From Hippophae tibetana (Eukaryota > Streptophyta > Magnoliopsida > Rosales > Elaeagnaceae), in contig CM072801.1 in assembly GCA_037013495.1 (NCBI GenBank), positions 84,615,816 through 84,679,815 of the forward strand: a stretch of 64,000 nucleotides of DNA, read 5' to 3'. The notes under the pieces were generated by a model, which saw only the letters and a list, made by a program, of their open reading frames with translations, was not told the origin of the DNA and made no database searches. The translations under genes were made by a program, and so were the position numbers. Below, one piece after another: positions 36,825 to 47,899 of this stretch; position 1 is the stretch's first letter, and every line of letters starts with the position of its first letter.

Positions 36825-37555
36825 TTTCACAATATATTTCAATCCAGACAATTCTCAATATTACAATGCTTCAATATATCAAAATCAAAGCGAGAAATGT
36901 AGTAATTTAATCAAAATATCCTCAAATTCAGAAAGCCCAAAATTGCCACATCAAATTCAAATTCAAAACCCTAGCTTGCAATTCCTTAGCACAATCCAAA
37001 TTTTTTTTTCTTTTCAACAATCCTTTGCAATCTAAGAGAAATGAAAATAAAGAAAACTTTGTACCGAAATTACTCACTTTTTAGAGGAAAAACCAAGCTA
37101 CAAATGCCCAGAAAACTGCTCCAAAACGCAGAAAATCTGCTTCAAAAACAGCATCCAAAATCTGCCCAAAAACAACTCCAAAATCGCTCCTAAAATGATA
37201 AATCTTGCAGCAAATCTCGATGGAAACAAGTTTATGGTGATGGATTTGTGTTTTAATGATGAATGGTGATGAAGATTTGGAGTTGGGATGAGAGAAAATG
37301 AAGAGACTAGAGAGAAAAGGAAAAAACATTTGTGTGAAAACAAACCTGGCCGCGGCTAAAAACGATTTAAATCTATTCTTGCCGGCGCGAGATTAATGTT
37401 GGCCGGCGGCGAAGTTTTTTTTTTTTTTTTTTTTATAAAATAAGCAAATTTAATTAAAAATAAAATTATCATAAAATGACATGCAGAATTTATGATGGGT
37501 TGCCTCCCATTAAGCGCTTTAAGTTATAGTCATTAGCTAGACTTTCTGTCATTAT
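36825..37555 (-). other. Element A spacer between pol and 3' ORF
   Basis: Non-coding in my reading. Holds the stem-loop motif at 37493-37520, a (T)n run at about 37412-37434 and two gccggcg words near 37381-37407 resembling those of the LTR. It could carry a splice acceptor for a subgenomic message, as proposed for Athila env-like ORFs; none is demonstrable here. Confidence 0.55.
37493..37520 (-). ncRNA. Conserved stem-loop motif, element A copy
   Basis: On minus ATGGGAGGCAACCCAT directly follows the pol coding region; five pairs (ATGGG/CCCAT) enclose the loop AGGCAA. The loop is the same in C and N. Confidence 0.55.
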
Positions 37556-40500
37556 TTACTGCGGTTGTTGTAACTCTAGAGAATCTTTCTGCTTGTTGAA
37601 TTCTCCGTCAAAATATGGCTTCAATCGTTGCCCATTCACCTTAAAATTTCCCTTTGTTTCATGACTAATCTCAACTGCTCCATAAGGAAACACCTTGGTT
37701 ACTAGAAAAGGTCCTGACCAACGAGATTTAAGCTTTCCCGAAAAAAGTCTGAGACGGGAATTATAGAGCAGTACTTTCTGTCCCACCTCAAAGTTTCATC
37801 TCAAAATGTGCTTATCATGCCAAACCTTCGTCTTGTCCTTGTATATTCGGGCATTTTCATAAGCATCATTCCTCATTTCATCCATCTCATTCAATTGCAA
37901 CACCCTCTTTTCACCTGCTGCCTTAAGATCAAAATTCAGAATTTTAATTGCCCAATATGCCCGATGTTCCAATTCAACTGGAAGGTGACAAGCTTTTCCA
38001 TACACCAATCGGTATGGAGACATGCCGATAGGTGTCTTGAAAGCTGTCCTATAGGCCCAAAGTGCATCATCTAGTTTCCTTGACCAGTCCTTGCGTGAGT
38101 TATTTACGGTCTTTTCAAGGATCCTCTTCAACTCTCGGTTTGACACTTCAACTTTTCCACTAGTTTGAGGATGGTAAGGTGTTGCTATCCTGTGTGTTAC
38201 TCCATATTTCTGTAACAAAGCCTCAAATTGGTTATTGCAAAAATGCTTACCTCCATCACTTATAATTGCTCTAGGTGTGCCAAATCTGGAAAATATGTTC
38301 TTCTTGAGAAAATTGATCACAACCCTAGCATCATTGGTAGGCAAGGCAATTGCTTCCACCCATTTAGAGACATAATCTACACCAACAAGAATGTATTTAT
38401 TGGAATGGGATGAAGGAAAAGGCCCCATAAAATCAATACCCCAAACATCAAATAAATCAATTATTAAAATATTATTTAAGGGCATTTCATGTCTTCGTGA
38501 AATATTTCCACTCCTTTGGAAATCATCACACATTGAAACAAACTTAAAAGCATCTTTAAACAATGAAGGCCAATAGAATCCGGATTGTAAAATTTTTGCT
38601 GCAGTTTTTGTTCCACCAAAATGTCCCCCAACTTCCTTCGAATGGCAATGACAAAGAATGCTTTCCATTTCTTCCTCCGGCACACATCTTCTAATAATTT
38701 GATCTGCACAATGTTTATACAAGTAAGGCTCATCCCAAAAATAATGTTTCAGATCAGAAAAGAATTTCTTTTTTTGTTGATAAGACATATCAGGAGGTAA
38801 AATTTTCTTGACCAAATAATTTGCATAATCAGCAAACCATGGAGCCATTCGGATAGCAAGCAATTGCTCATCTGGAAATGTTTCATTAATTTGGTCTTCA
38901 ACCCCAAGGTAATCTTCTTCCAACCTGGACAAATGGTCAGCAACCAAATTTTCGGTCCCCTTTTTGTCCCGGATTTCTAAGTCAAATTCTTGCAAGAGAA
39001 GAATCCATCTTAGTAATCGCGGTTTTGCATCTTTCTTGGCTAGCAAATACTTAAGAGCAGAATGATCAGTATAAACAATGATTTTAGACCCAATTAAATA
39101 ATATCTAAACTTATCAAATGCAAACACTACTGCCAAAAGTTCTTTCTCAGTTGTTGCATAATTAAGTTGTGCATCTGTCAATGTCCTGCTTGCATAATAA
39201 ATCACATGCAGCAACTTATCCTTCCTTTGGCCCAAAACTGCACCTATAGCATAGTCACTAGCATGACACATTACCTCAAATGGAAGACTCCAATCCGGTG
39301 CACAAATTATAGGGGTTGAAGTGAGCTTCTCCTTCAAAAGGTTAAAAGCTTGCAAACAATCAGAAGAAAAATCAAATTGTGCATTTTAACTAACAAACTG
39401 CAAAGAGGTTTTGTTATTTTTGAAAAATCTTTAATAAATCTTCTATAAAACCCAGCATGTCCCAAGAAACTTCTAACACCTTTTACAGTTGTTGGAGGTG
39501 GTAATTTTTCGATCACTTCCACCTTTGCACGGTCCACTTCTATTCCCTTTGTTGAAATCCGATGGCCAAGAACAATTCCTTCTTGAACCATGAAGTGACA
39601 TTTCTCCCAATTTAGCACTAAATTTGTGTCTTTGCAATGCTGCAAGACTAAAGAGAGCTTATGCAAGCAGTTATCAAAAGAATGGCCAAAAACAGAAAAA
39701 TCATCCATAAAAACCTCAATAAACTTTTCGACTATATCAGAGAAAATTGCTATCATACATCTTTGGAAAGTTGCAGGTGCATTACATAAACCGAATGGCA
39801 TCCTTTTGTATGCAAAAGTACCATAAGGACATGTAAATGTTTTCTTCTCTTGATCCTCTGGTGCAATTGCAATTTGGTTGTACCCCGAATATCCATCAAG
39901 AAAACAATAATAAGCATGTCCAGCCAATCTTTCCAACATCTGATCAATAAATGGCAAAGGAAAATGATCTTTTCGGGTAGCATCGTTCAAATTTCGATAA
40001 TCAATACACACTCTCCACCCAGTCACTGTCCTTGTTGGAATAAGCTCATTGTTTTCATTTTCTACAACTGTGATTCCTCCTTTCTTTGGTACACAATGAA
40101 TTGGGCTTACCCAAGTACTATCTGAAATCGGATAAATTACCCCGGCATCCAAAAGCTTAATCACCTCAGCCTTGACCACTTCTTGCATTGTTGGGTTTAA
40201 GCGCCTTTGTGGCTGAATTATAGGCTTGTAATCCTCATTCATCAAGATCTTATGCATGCACACAGAGTTGCTAATCCCTTTTATGTCCGCCATTGTCCAT
40301 CCAATTGCCGTTTTGTGAGTGCGAAGAACTCCTAATAACTTGTTTTCCTCTTCATCATTCAAGGAATTGTTAATAATAACAGGAAAAGATTCAGAGTCTT
40401 CAAGATAGGCATACCTTAGATGGGATGGCAGTGGCTTTAGCTCAATCTTGTTGGCTTCCTTCTTTACCACTGAGGTTGGAGTTTCATTTGTTCCCAACTC

Positions 40501-42807
40501 CTTGAATGTTCCATCACTGGGCAAATATTCATCATATGCTGCCAGTAATTCGGAACATTGTCTTACTCCCTCATCATCCTCCTCAAGTGTTGCAGATTTC
40601 ACAAGGCAAGCTTCTAGTGGTAGCAATGGAGTTCTCTCCTCAAAAGTTTCTGAGATTAACCTATCAAGAGTGTTAATTTGAAAACACGAATGTACCTCAT
40701 TTGGAAATTTCATTGCTTCAAAAACATCAAAGGTCACTTGTTCATCTTGCACCCGTAGAATGAGCTTTCCTTGCTGGACATCGATTAATGTTCTTCCAGT
40801 TGCAAGGAATGGTCTCCCCAATATCAATGGTACCTCTCTATCTTCCTCCATGTCAAGCACCACAAAATCTACAGGGAAAATAAATTTTTCAACTTTAATT
40901 AAAACATCCTCAATTACCCCTCGAGGATATTTCACCGATCGGTCCGCTAATTGTAGAGAGATTGAAGTAGGCTTCACTTCTCCCAGGCCTAGTTTCCTAA
41001 AAACAGAAAGTGGCATCAAATTAATGCTTGCTCCTAAATCACATAGGACTTTATCAAAATTGCAACTTCCTATAGTGCAAGGTATAGTAAAACTCCCTGG
41101 GTCTTTCAATTTCTGTGGTAGTTTTCTTTGAAGAACTGCACTGCACTCCTCATTTAGCATGACAGTTTCATAATCTCCCAGCCTCCTCTTCTTTGATAGA
41201 ATTTCCTTCATGAATTTTGCATACTTGGGCATTTGTTCCAACATCTCTGCAAAAGGAATGTTAATATGCAATTTCTTAAAAATTTCTAGAAATTTATCAA
41301 ATTGATTATCAAGCTTTTTCTTATTCAATCTTTGAGGATATGGGATTGGAGGCTCATATTTCGCATTTTGGGAAGGTTGAACATCTTGGGATGTTGATGG
41401 CTTTTCTTTGGATTCTTCCATCTTTTTCTCCGATTTCCTCTGATTCTCAAGTTCTCTACCGCTTCTTAATGTAATAGCCTTTGCATGCTCTTTGGGATTT
41501 ATTGTGTCACTAGGCAACGATCCTTGAGACCTTTCTGCAATCTGCTTTGAAAGTTGCCCCAGTTGGTTTTGGATGTCCCTGTTAATTGCCTCTTGATTTC
41601 TGAAATTTGTTCTTGACTCCTCAATGAACTTTCCCAAAATTTCTTCCAAATTTGTTTGTTTCTTCTCTTGGGGTTGGTAAGAAGATGATGACGGTTTGAA
41701 TCCCCCTTGATTATTTCCCCATGACAAATTTGGATGATTTCTCCAACCTGGATTATAGGTGTTCGAATATGGGTTATTTTGAGGTTTTTGAAAATTTGTA
41801 ACATAATTTGCTTGCTTAGCATTTGGTGAAGCAAATGGATTTCCAACTTGGAACTCGATACTAGCATGATTTCCACCACATAAATCACATTGTGCAGTTG
41901 GTTTGGATTCGAATTTGGAAGACAAAGAATCCATCTTTCTTGAAAGAACAGTAACTTGAGCCGACAAAGCATTCACTGAATCAATTTCATGCACTGCTGC
42001 TGGTCTTTTTGCAATTACCCTATCTGAATGCCACTGATTGTTGTTTTCTGCCATAATCTCTAACAACTCATGAGCATCCTCCGGTGTTTTTCCATTTAAA
42101 GACCCTCCAGCTGCAGCATCAATCATTGCCCGATAGTTTGAAACCAATCCATTATAAAATGTAGACACTTGCAACCAAATTGGTATACCATGATGCGAGC
42201 ACTTCCTCAACATTTCTTTGAATCTTTCCCAAGCTTCATACAACGATTCTTGGTCATACTGTGTAAAAGATGTGATTTCATTCCTCAATTTTACCGTCTT
42301 AGCAGGAGGAAAGAACTTGGACAAGAATTTCTGAACCAACTCATTCAATGTTGTAATTGATCCCGGTGGTAATGAGTTTAGCCACTCCTTGGCTTTATCC
42401 CTAAGTGAAAAAGGAAAAACCCTCAATCTTATAGCATCTTCAGACACACCATTTATCTTGTAAAGATCACACACCTCCAGAAAGTAAGCAATATGTGCAT
42501 TTGGATCATCCTTTGACATTCCCCCAAACTGATTTGTTTGAACCATTTGGATAAAGGATGGTTTTATCTCAAAGTTATTAGCTTGAACAGTTGGCCTCCT
42601 TATACCCGAAGTAGTCCCAGCAACATTAGGCGCAGCATAATACCTCAAAGCTCTACGATTTCCACCTTCTTCAACAAATGGTGGATCCATGGCTGATTGT
42701 CTATTAGGAGCTGAAGTTGAACGTCTTCTCTCTCGGTTTAGACGCCTATATGTTCTATCAATCTCCGGATCAAATGGTAGAAGGTTAAGGCTTCTTGTAC
42801 GTCTCAT
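37556..42807 (-). pseudogene. Gag-pol coding region of element A
   Basis: Polyprotein order: gag (from MRRTRSLNLLPFDPE; GVSEDAIRLRVFPFSLRDKA; a partial zinc knuckle CDLCGGNH near residue 310), protease (LCDLGASINLMP, near residue 590; ILGRPFLATGRTLIDVQQGK), reverse transcriptase (DHFPLPFIDQMLERLAG; FMDD as the YxDD box, near residue 1033), RNase H ([25 protein letters not shown]), and integrase with an HHCC-like zinc region ([14 protein letters not shown]) and DDE core ([39 protein letters not shown]), ending with the LRSRW/GPF-type tail. The order PR-RT-RNH-INT marks Ty3/gypsy, and the gag and protease motifs mark Athila. The region is nearly complete, with about three breaks; fossil. Confidence 0.92.
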
Positions 42808-42988
42808 ACAAAAATCCTACAACCAGAAAATCAACTAACACAAAAACAACACAAAGTTAATTTTTTTTATGATAAATAATATAAAACAGCAAAATAAACA
42901 AAATTAAAAATGAAAGAAAGATAAAGCAAATTAACTTCAAATTAAAACTAAGATTAGGTAGTATCGATATTAATAAAATCAAACCACT

Positions 42989-43011
42989 CCCCGGCAACGG
43001 CGCCAAAAACT
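42989..43011 (-). other. Element A primer-binding site (tRNA-Asp)
   Basis: Plus strand ccccggcaacggcgcca matches the 3' end of plant tRNA-Asp, so on minus it is TGGCGCCGTTGCCGGGG directly after the 5' LTR. tRNA-Asp priming is an Athila hallmark. Confidence 0.9.
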
Positions 43012-44515
43012 TGATGCTTATTTTTGCAAGTGTACGAATCGTTCAAGTAATAAAGTGTACAAAAAGTACGGATATCGAACCCACAAGGAATGGCGTTACT
43101 AAGTACCGAAATTGACTAACCCTAATTTTATTTGAAAACCGAATTGTTGAAATTGTTTTAAAAGCAAATTAACATAAAACTAAACGCAAATAACAAAATT
43201 TAATGTTGTTCACAAATGATTAAAAACACTAAGGCATTTTATTTCGCTAAATCAATTCAATCCGATTTCAAGTCATGTTATATGAGATTCAAAGCTAAAA
43301 GTGATGGTTGAAAAACCCAAACTTATCTAATACTCTTTCTCAAGTTATATTAGAATTACTTATCTATGAAAACCAACTATATTTCTATGAAGATTTAATC
43401 ACAAATAAGCACATTACGATTTATGAAATTTCTAGAATAACCACATACATCATGCATTAGGTGTCAAACTCGCATTCAACATACAGTATTTATCACATCT
43501 CCTCTCAGTCTCAATATAATGCAACAAATCATCTAAATCTTGATCAGAAATTTAAAAGCATTAAGCATGGAAATAAATACTCAACTTGAACACAATGAAT
43601 TCATATAACAATAACAAAAGAAATCAGATTTCCTTGATTTAACTACATCATAGCCTTAGCAAAAACGAATTAGTTCATAACGAAAATAAGAACAAACATA
43701 TTCTCAATTGAATCCATGAACAAACAATCTGAATAAAATGCAGAAAATAAATGCTAAGGAGAAGAGATGAAGAACTCTTGAAGAGGAAGACTTGGTAGCA
43801 ACAATTGTGATGATCCTTCAAGCTTCTCCAACCTTTCTCTCCAAAATTTCCTTTTCTCCTCCAAAAATAACTTAGATCTACTCTCTCTGCCGTCCCCCTC
43901 TTTTCCATCATAATGTATATATAGATCTAGGGTTTGGGGGGCAATTTTGGAACAAAACAACATAAAAAATGTGTTTTCGGACGAAACTTGCCGGCGGCGA
44001 AATTGTTCTCGCCGCGGCGAGATTTCTGGAAAATTAAATTTTGGGTTTTTTTGGATTTTGGCCCCCGGCCAAAACAATGTAGCCGGCGGCGAGATTCTTT
44101 GGCCGGCAGCGAGATGAGTTTACCAAAATTTGTGCTCTCGGGAAGATTTTCGCCAGGATTTTAGCCGGCGACGAGATGAATATGGCCGGCGGCGACATTC
44201 ACTTGGCCAAAATACGTGCTCCCTGCATGATTTTCAACATTTTCTCCGTAAGGTTTTCGCCGGCGGCGAGAATACTATCGCCGGCGGCGAAATTCCAAAT
44301 TTTGAAATTTTTGTTCTCTTATTATTTTCATTCAATCCCGATCATTGTACTTTGTCCCTAACTTCTCCAAAATCATGATTTTACCTGAAATTGCACTTTA
44401 AACACGAAATACCCGTGAAATGACATTTGTGGATTAAATAATCAAATAAACACAATTTTCACACAAATATCAACATTTAAATCATAACAAAAATGCAATA
44501 ATTTAGCTCTTATCA
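43012..44515 (-). repeat. 5' LTR of element A
   Basis: 1504 bp, TGATGC to TTATCA in window orientation. Minus TATA-like run at 43916-43923. Near-identical to 32417-33897 apart from about 20 substitutions and indels, mostly in the GC-rich repeat part (43989-44290). Confidence 0.92.
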
Positions 44516-44520
44516 GTATT

Positions 44521-45541
44521 CATTTAATTTCACCCAATTTCAGTGTCTAGAATCTGAATTCGCTTCGACTCTATTCCTCACTAGTCAATACTCTCCAAAC
44601 ACTCATACTAATTTATATGCGAAAGAGTTGATGTATAGAAATGAACTAATATGTTCGCATATGTATAAAGAATAAAGGCTCAAATTATTATTTTGACATT
44701 GATCTCATGAAAGGAATCAAATGTATAAATTATAAAGATATCATATAAAAAAATTTATTTTCATGCATAAATCAAACTCATTAAGAAAATATTTCAAGAT
44801 ATATGCCTTTTACAAATGAAGAAAGTGCAATGACTTTTTAGGGAATTACTTCCTATATCTTTCTTTTGTAATTAGCCTTTACTCACAACTTTGTAGGCAA
44901 TGTGGGTTATAGTATGTAGATTATACTATATATTTTTTATCTCTCTATTTTTTTTCTAAAGATATTTCTCAATATATATATTTTAGAGAGTCAACCCATG
45001 TACAGATTGTACAGTTTTTAGGATTTTGGTGAGTTGTTAATTTTGTGGCTTTTCTGTTTGATTTTTGTTTAGGTAACCCCAGATATGTCTCTTTTTTTGT
45101 AACAGTCATGCATGAATGAGATATAAGCATATACTATCAATTTCTATTGAAATCATTTAATTTAAGCAAAAATAATAATAAAAAATATACGATACTCCAT
45201 TAAGATGAGAAAAAATTCATACATTCAATGCTAATACCTATAGAGATCATCTAAAAAATTGAAGAAATAAGAAATGTGTTTGGATTAGAAAAAATATATA
45301 TTTCACTCTGAATAAAGGAAATTAGGCTCAAATTATATCTCACAAAGGTAGCCTCCACTAAAAAAATTGATAAATACCGATTTTGGGTTTAATATAATTT
45401 CCGCATCTTATCAAGAAATACTAGTTATTACAAAAAACTAACTAATTACCAAAAATAATTACAAAATATTTCATGATATGTTTTCAAAAATTAATGTAAC
45501 AGTACAAAATATTTAACTATTTACTTAAATTTGATTTAAAT
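44521..45541 (-). other. B-outer 3' untranslated DNA, second part
   Basis: No gene. Continues the text broken at 32416 (catttaatttcacccaattt) and is collinear with 48345-49400 of element N. Includes a pyrimidine-rich run and repeated tcaccgat-free AT-rich DNA. Confidence 0.75.
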
Positions 45542-45979
45542 TTATGATAAATTTTTGTGAGAAATTTTTTTTATTCCAAAAATTACTAAATCACACAATA
45601 GTTCAACTACTCCATGTTCAAATACCTGAACTATTTTGAAGGGTCCATCCCATCTTGATCTCAGCTTTCCTGGAAACAATCTCAAACGAGAGTTAAATAA
45701 AAGAACTTTCATTCCAGGGTGAAGAGTCTTAGGAACTAGCCTCTTGTCATGACAATGCTTAGTACACTCTTTGTATAATTTGGCATTCTCATAGGCTTTG
45801 TTCCTAATTTCTTCCAAATCATTAAGATGGAGTAACCGTTTTTCTCCTACTTTATCTAAATCCATGTTTAACTCTTTAATTTCCCAGTAAGCCTTGTGTT
45901 CGAGTTCAACTAGAAGGTGGAATGCTTTCCTAAAGATTAATCGGTAAGGGCTCATCCCAATAGGTGTTTTTTAAGCAGT
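45542..45979 (-). pseudogene. Integrase C-terminal part of B-outer
   Basis: Translation GMSPYRLIF-like start, then [38 protein letters not shown] and [20 protein letters not shown]: the integrase tail of an Athila polyprotein. It is cut at 45979 by the insertion of N (duplication gtggt) and its upstream partner is at 53433. Confidence 0.85.
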
Positions 45980-47270
45980 GTGGTTGATGAACGAAAACCG
46001 GCATCGCCGATCTTCGCAAATACTTTGGTTTTAATATTTATAAAACTCTCGCAAGTGCACGAATCATTTCGAAGAAAATGATAAGTATACTCCCAAGGTC
46101 GATCTAAGGAAGGAATGTATGTGGTTTTTAATTTATTATTCAAACTTTTAAAAACGAAATTAAATCCTAAACATCCTGTCATGATATTTTGGGGTTTTTG
46201 TGTTTTTAATCTACTTACATAAAAATAAACATAGATTCAATAAACATTCATGCAAATTTTATCATTTATAATGACGGAGTATTTATGGATATAATAACTA
46301 AGTTAATTATGCTTGCTCATATTATCTAGGTTATTAAAGATATGAATTGATATTTATTGATTCTCCCTTTTTTGTATGAATACCACCTTTGGTGGGGTTA
46401 GATATTCTTTGTTAACTAAACAAATCAATTAACACCTATGGGTGGGGTTGATAACTAATTTGCCTAATTAAATTAATTCCTTTTTCTAAGAGATTGAAAA
46501 TGAACCATTTAAATGCCACCTTTGGTGGGGTTAGACAGTTTAAACTTTATTCAAGGTGTCCAAATTAAACCCAAGAATTTAGTTATCCGAGTACTAACTT
46601 TCAAGTTTTAAAACCACTACCGAAAACATGTTGTCAATACATTTTCAGATAATAATTCTTATAAAAACTTTTGAAATAGAGCTTCACTCTAACTACCGGG
46701 CGATTGTACCATCAAATAAAAGAGCACTACTCTAAATCAGACCGGATAACTAAACCTTAAAATCTAATTTTCAGGTTTAAGTTTGTAATGAAAAATAATA
46801 TATTTCTCTCTAACATTCTTAATATAAAATCATGAATAAAAATAAAATCAATTCATTTTAGAGATTTTTACCTATTTAATATTTCGCAAGCATATCAACG
46901 TTATTATTACATCATGTTTACTAAATAGCCAGCACAGTTAAATTTAACCACAGACAAATTAAATATAACATGTAAGAATAAAGCATAAAAATAACTGTAA
47001 AGAAAATAAAATCCTTACAGAACTTCGACGCTATTCCCGTTGCTGGAAAAACTCCAAGCGGAATTTGCACTCCCATTTATTGAATCGAAAAGCTAAAATA
47101 TTACAAAAACATAACTAGTTCTTCCCAAAAAGGGAAGAACTCTTAAAACTAAGAGAAATTAACTAAAAACTAAGAAAAACTAAAAAAACCTAAAAATCTA
47201 AGAAAAGAGAGAAAGAAATAAGAGAGAAGTGTGTTTTTAAGGTGTGTTTTTGAAATGAAGGGAAGGGGGG

Positions 47271-47378
47271 TATTTATAGGTGAGGATGGATAGAAAAAAT
47301 GAGTAAAAAAATGTTAAAAAAATGTAAAAACGCGTAATGGAAATGCTGACGTCATTGATGACGTCAGCATGACGTCAT
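47271..47378 (-). promoter_or_regulatory. N 3' LTR promoter: TATA box and triple TGACGTCA
   Basis: Minus CCTATAAATA at 47271-47280. At 47345-47368 GCTGACGTCAT-TG-ATGACGTCAGC is a perfect inverted repeat holding two TGACGTCA octamers, and a third follows at 47369-47378 (atgacgtcat). The sites lie about 65-100 bp upstream of the TATA box in the sense of the element, a normal distance for bZIP activation. Confidence 0.7.
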
Positions 47379-47407
47379 GGGGCGGCTGCACGTGAAAAAT
47401 GAGTGTC

Positions 47408-47565
47408 GGCGCGCGCGTGAACAGTAACCCGCGCGCAGTGCTGCGCGCATGAACAGTAACCCGCGCGCAGTGCTGCGCGCATGAACAGTAACCCGCGCGC
47501 AGTGCTGCGCGCATGAACAGTACCCCGCGCGCGCAGTGCTGCGCGCATGAACAGTCCGCGCGCAG
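47408..47565. repeat. GC-rich hairpin minisatellite, N 3' LTR (4 full units)
   Basis: Units of about 31-33 bp contain GCGCGCAGTGCTGCGCGC, whose halves GCGCGCAG and CTGCGCGC pair around TG, followed by atgaacagtaacc. Four full units plus partial edges. Long open frames across it, rich in Ala/Arg/Cys/His, are translation artefacts of the repeat. Confidence 0.92.
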
Positions 47566-47610
47566 TTTGGGCGGAGCTGGGTGCTGGGGCGCGGCGGCGC
47601 GTTTTTCTCC

Positions 47611-47680
47611 TTTTTGACATTTTTGACCTTTTTGACCCATTTTGTCCAATTTTTCCATATTTGTCGACCTTTCCGCATTT
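47611..47680. promoter_or_regulatory. TTGAC (W-box-like) cluster in the family-B U3
   Basis: tttttgacatttttgacctt, then tttgaccca and tgtcgacc give three TTGAC[AC] cores within about 30 bp on plus. Equivalent clusters lie at 29724-29782 (B2), 53142-53197 (N 5' LTR) and 62200-62250 (B-outer). TTGACC/T is the WRKY-factor core; binding is inferred only. Confidence 0.5.
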
Positions 47681-47899
47681 ATTTATTAATATATTTGTGA
47701 TGTATTGCTTCCAGTATTCTTCTTTGAGTCTTTAAGTTGCATTTTTAAGCCAAAATACCTGAAAAACAATAAAAATACCCGTGATTCCGAAAAAGACAAA
47801 TTTATATAAATATATGATAAAACATATAAATATATATATTTTTAATTAATTAATGTGCATAAAATCATGGTTATTTTAGTGCTTTTTGAGCACTCATCA

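Larger units (their letters stand above)
32417..44515 (-). mobile_element. Athila element A, nearly whole
   Basis: Flanked by exact duplications gtatt (32412-32416 and 44516-44520), with LTRs 32417-33897 and 43012-44515 that end TG...CA. On minus: 5' LTR 43012-44515, tRNA-Asp primer site (42989-43005), gag-PR-RT-RNH-INT (42807-37556), stem-loop motif, an extra 3' ORF in the env position (36824-35600), untranslated DNA, polypurine tract (about 33898-33912) and 3' LTR. Hand comparison of the two LTRs gives about 20 substitutions in 1.43 kb (about 1.4%), or roughly 0.5-1 million years at usual plant rates, plus copy-number changes in the GC-rich repeats. All parts are present, but I count about four breaks in coding sequence. 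Confidence 0.93.
45985..47899 (-). repeat. 3' LTR of element N
   Basis: 1915 bp, TGATGAACG to gcactcatca, followed by the polypurine-tract image caacccccaaccagc. Contains the GC minisatellite with four full units. Confidence 0.93.

Noticed and set aside
39626-41131. Plus-strand frames opposite the gag-pol of element A
   Set aside because: Shadows of the minus-strand polyprotein; no independent motif.
47314-47678. Overlapping minus-strand open frames rich in Cys/Ala/Arg/His (also at 52790-53206)
   Set aside because: They are translations of the GC-rich LTR minisatellite in three frames; no start context, conservation or domain supports a protein.
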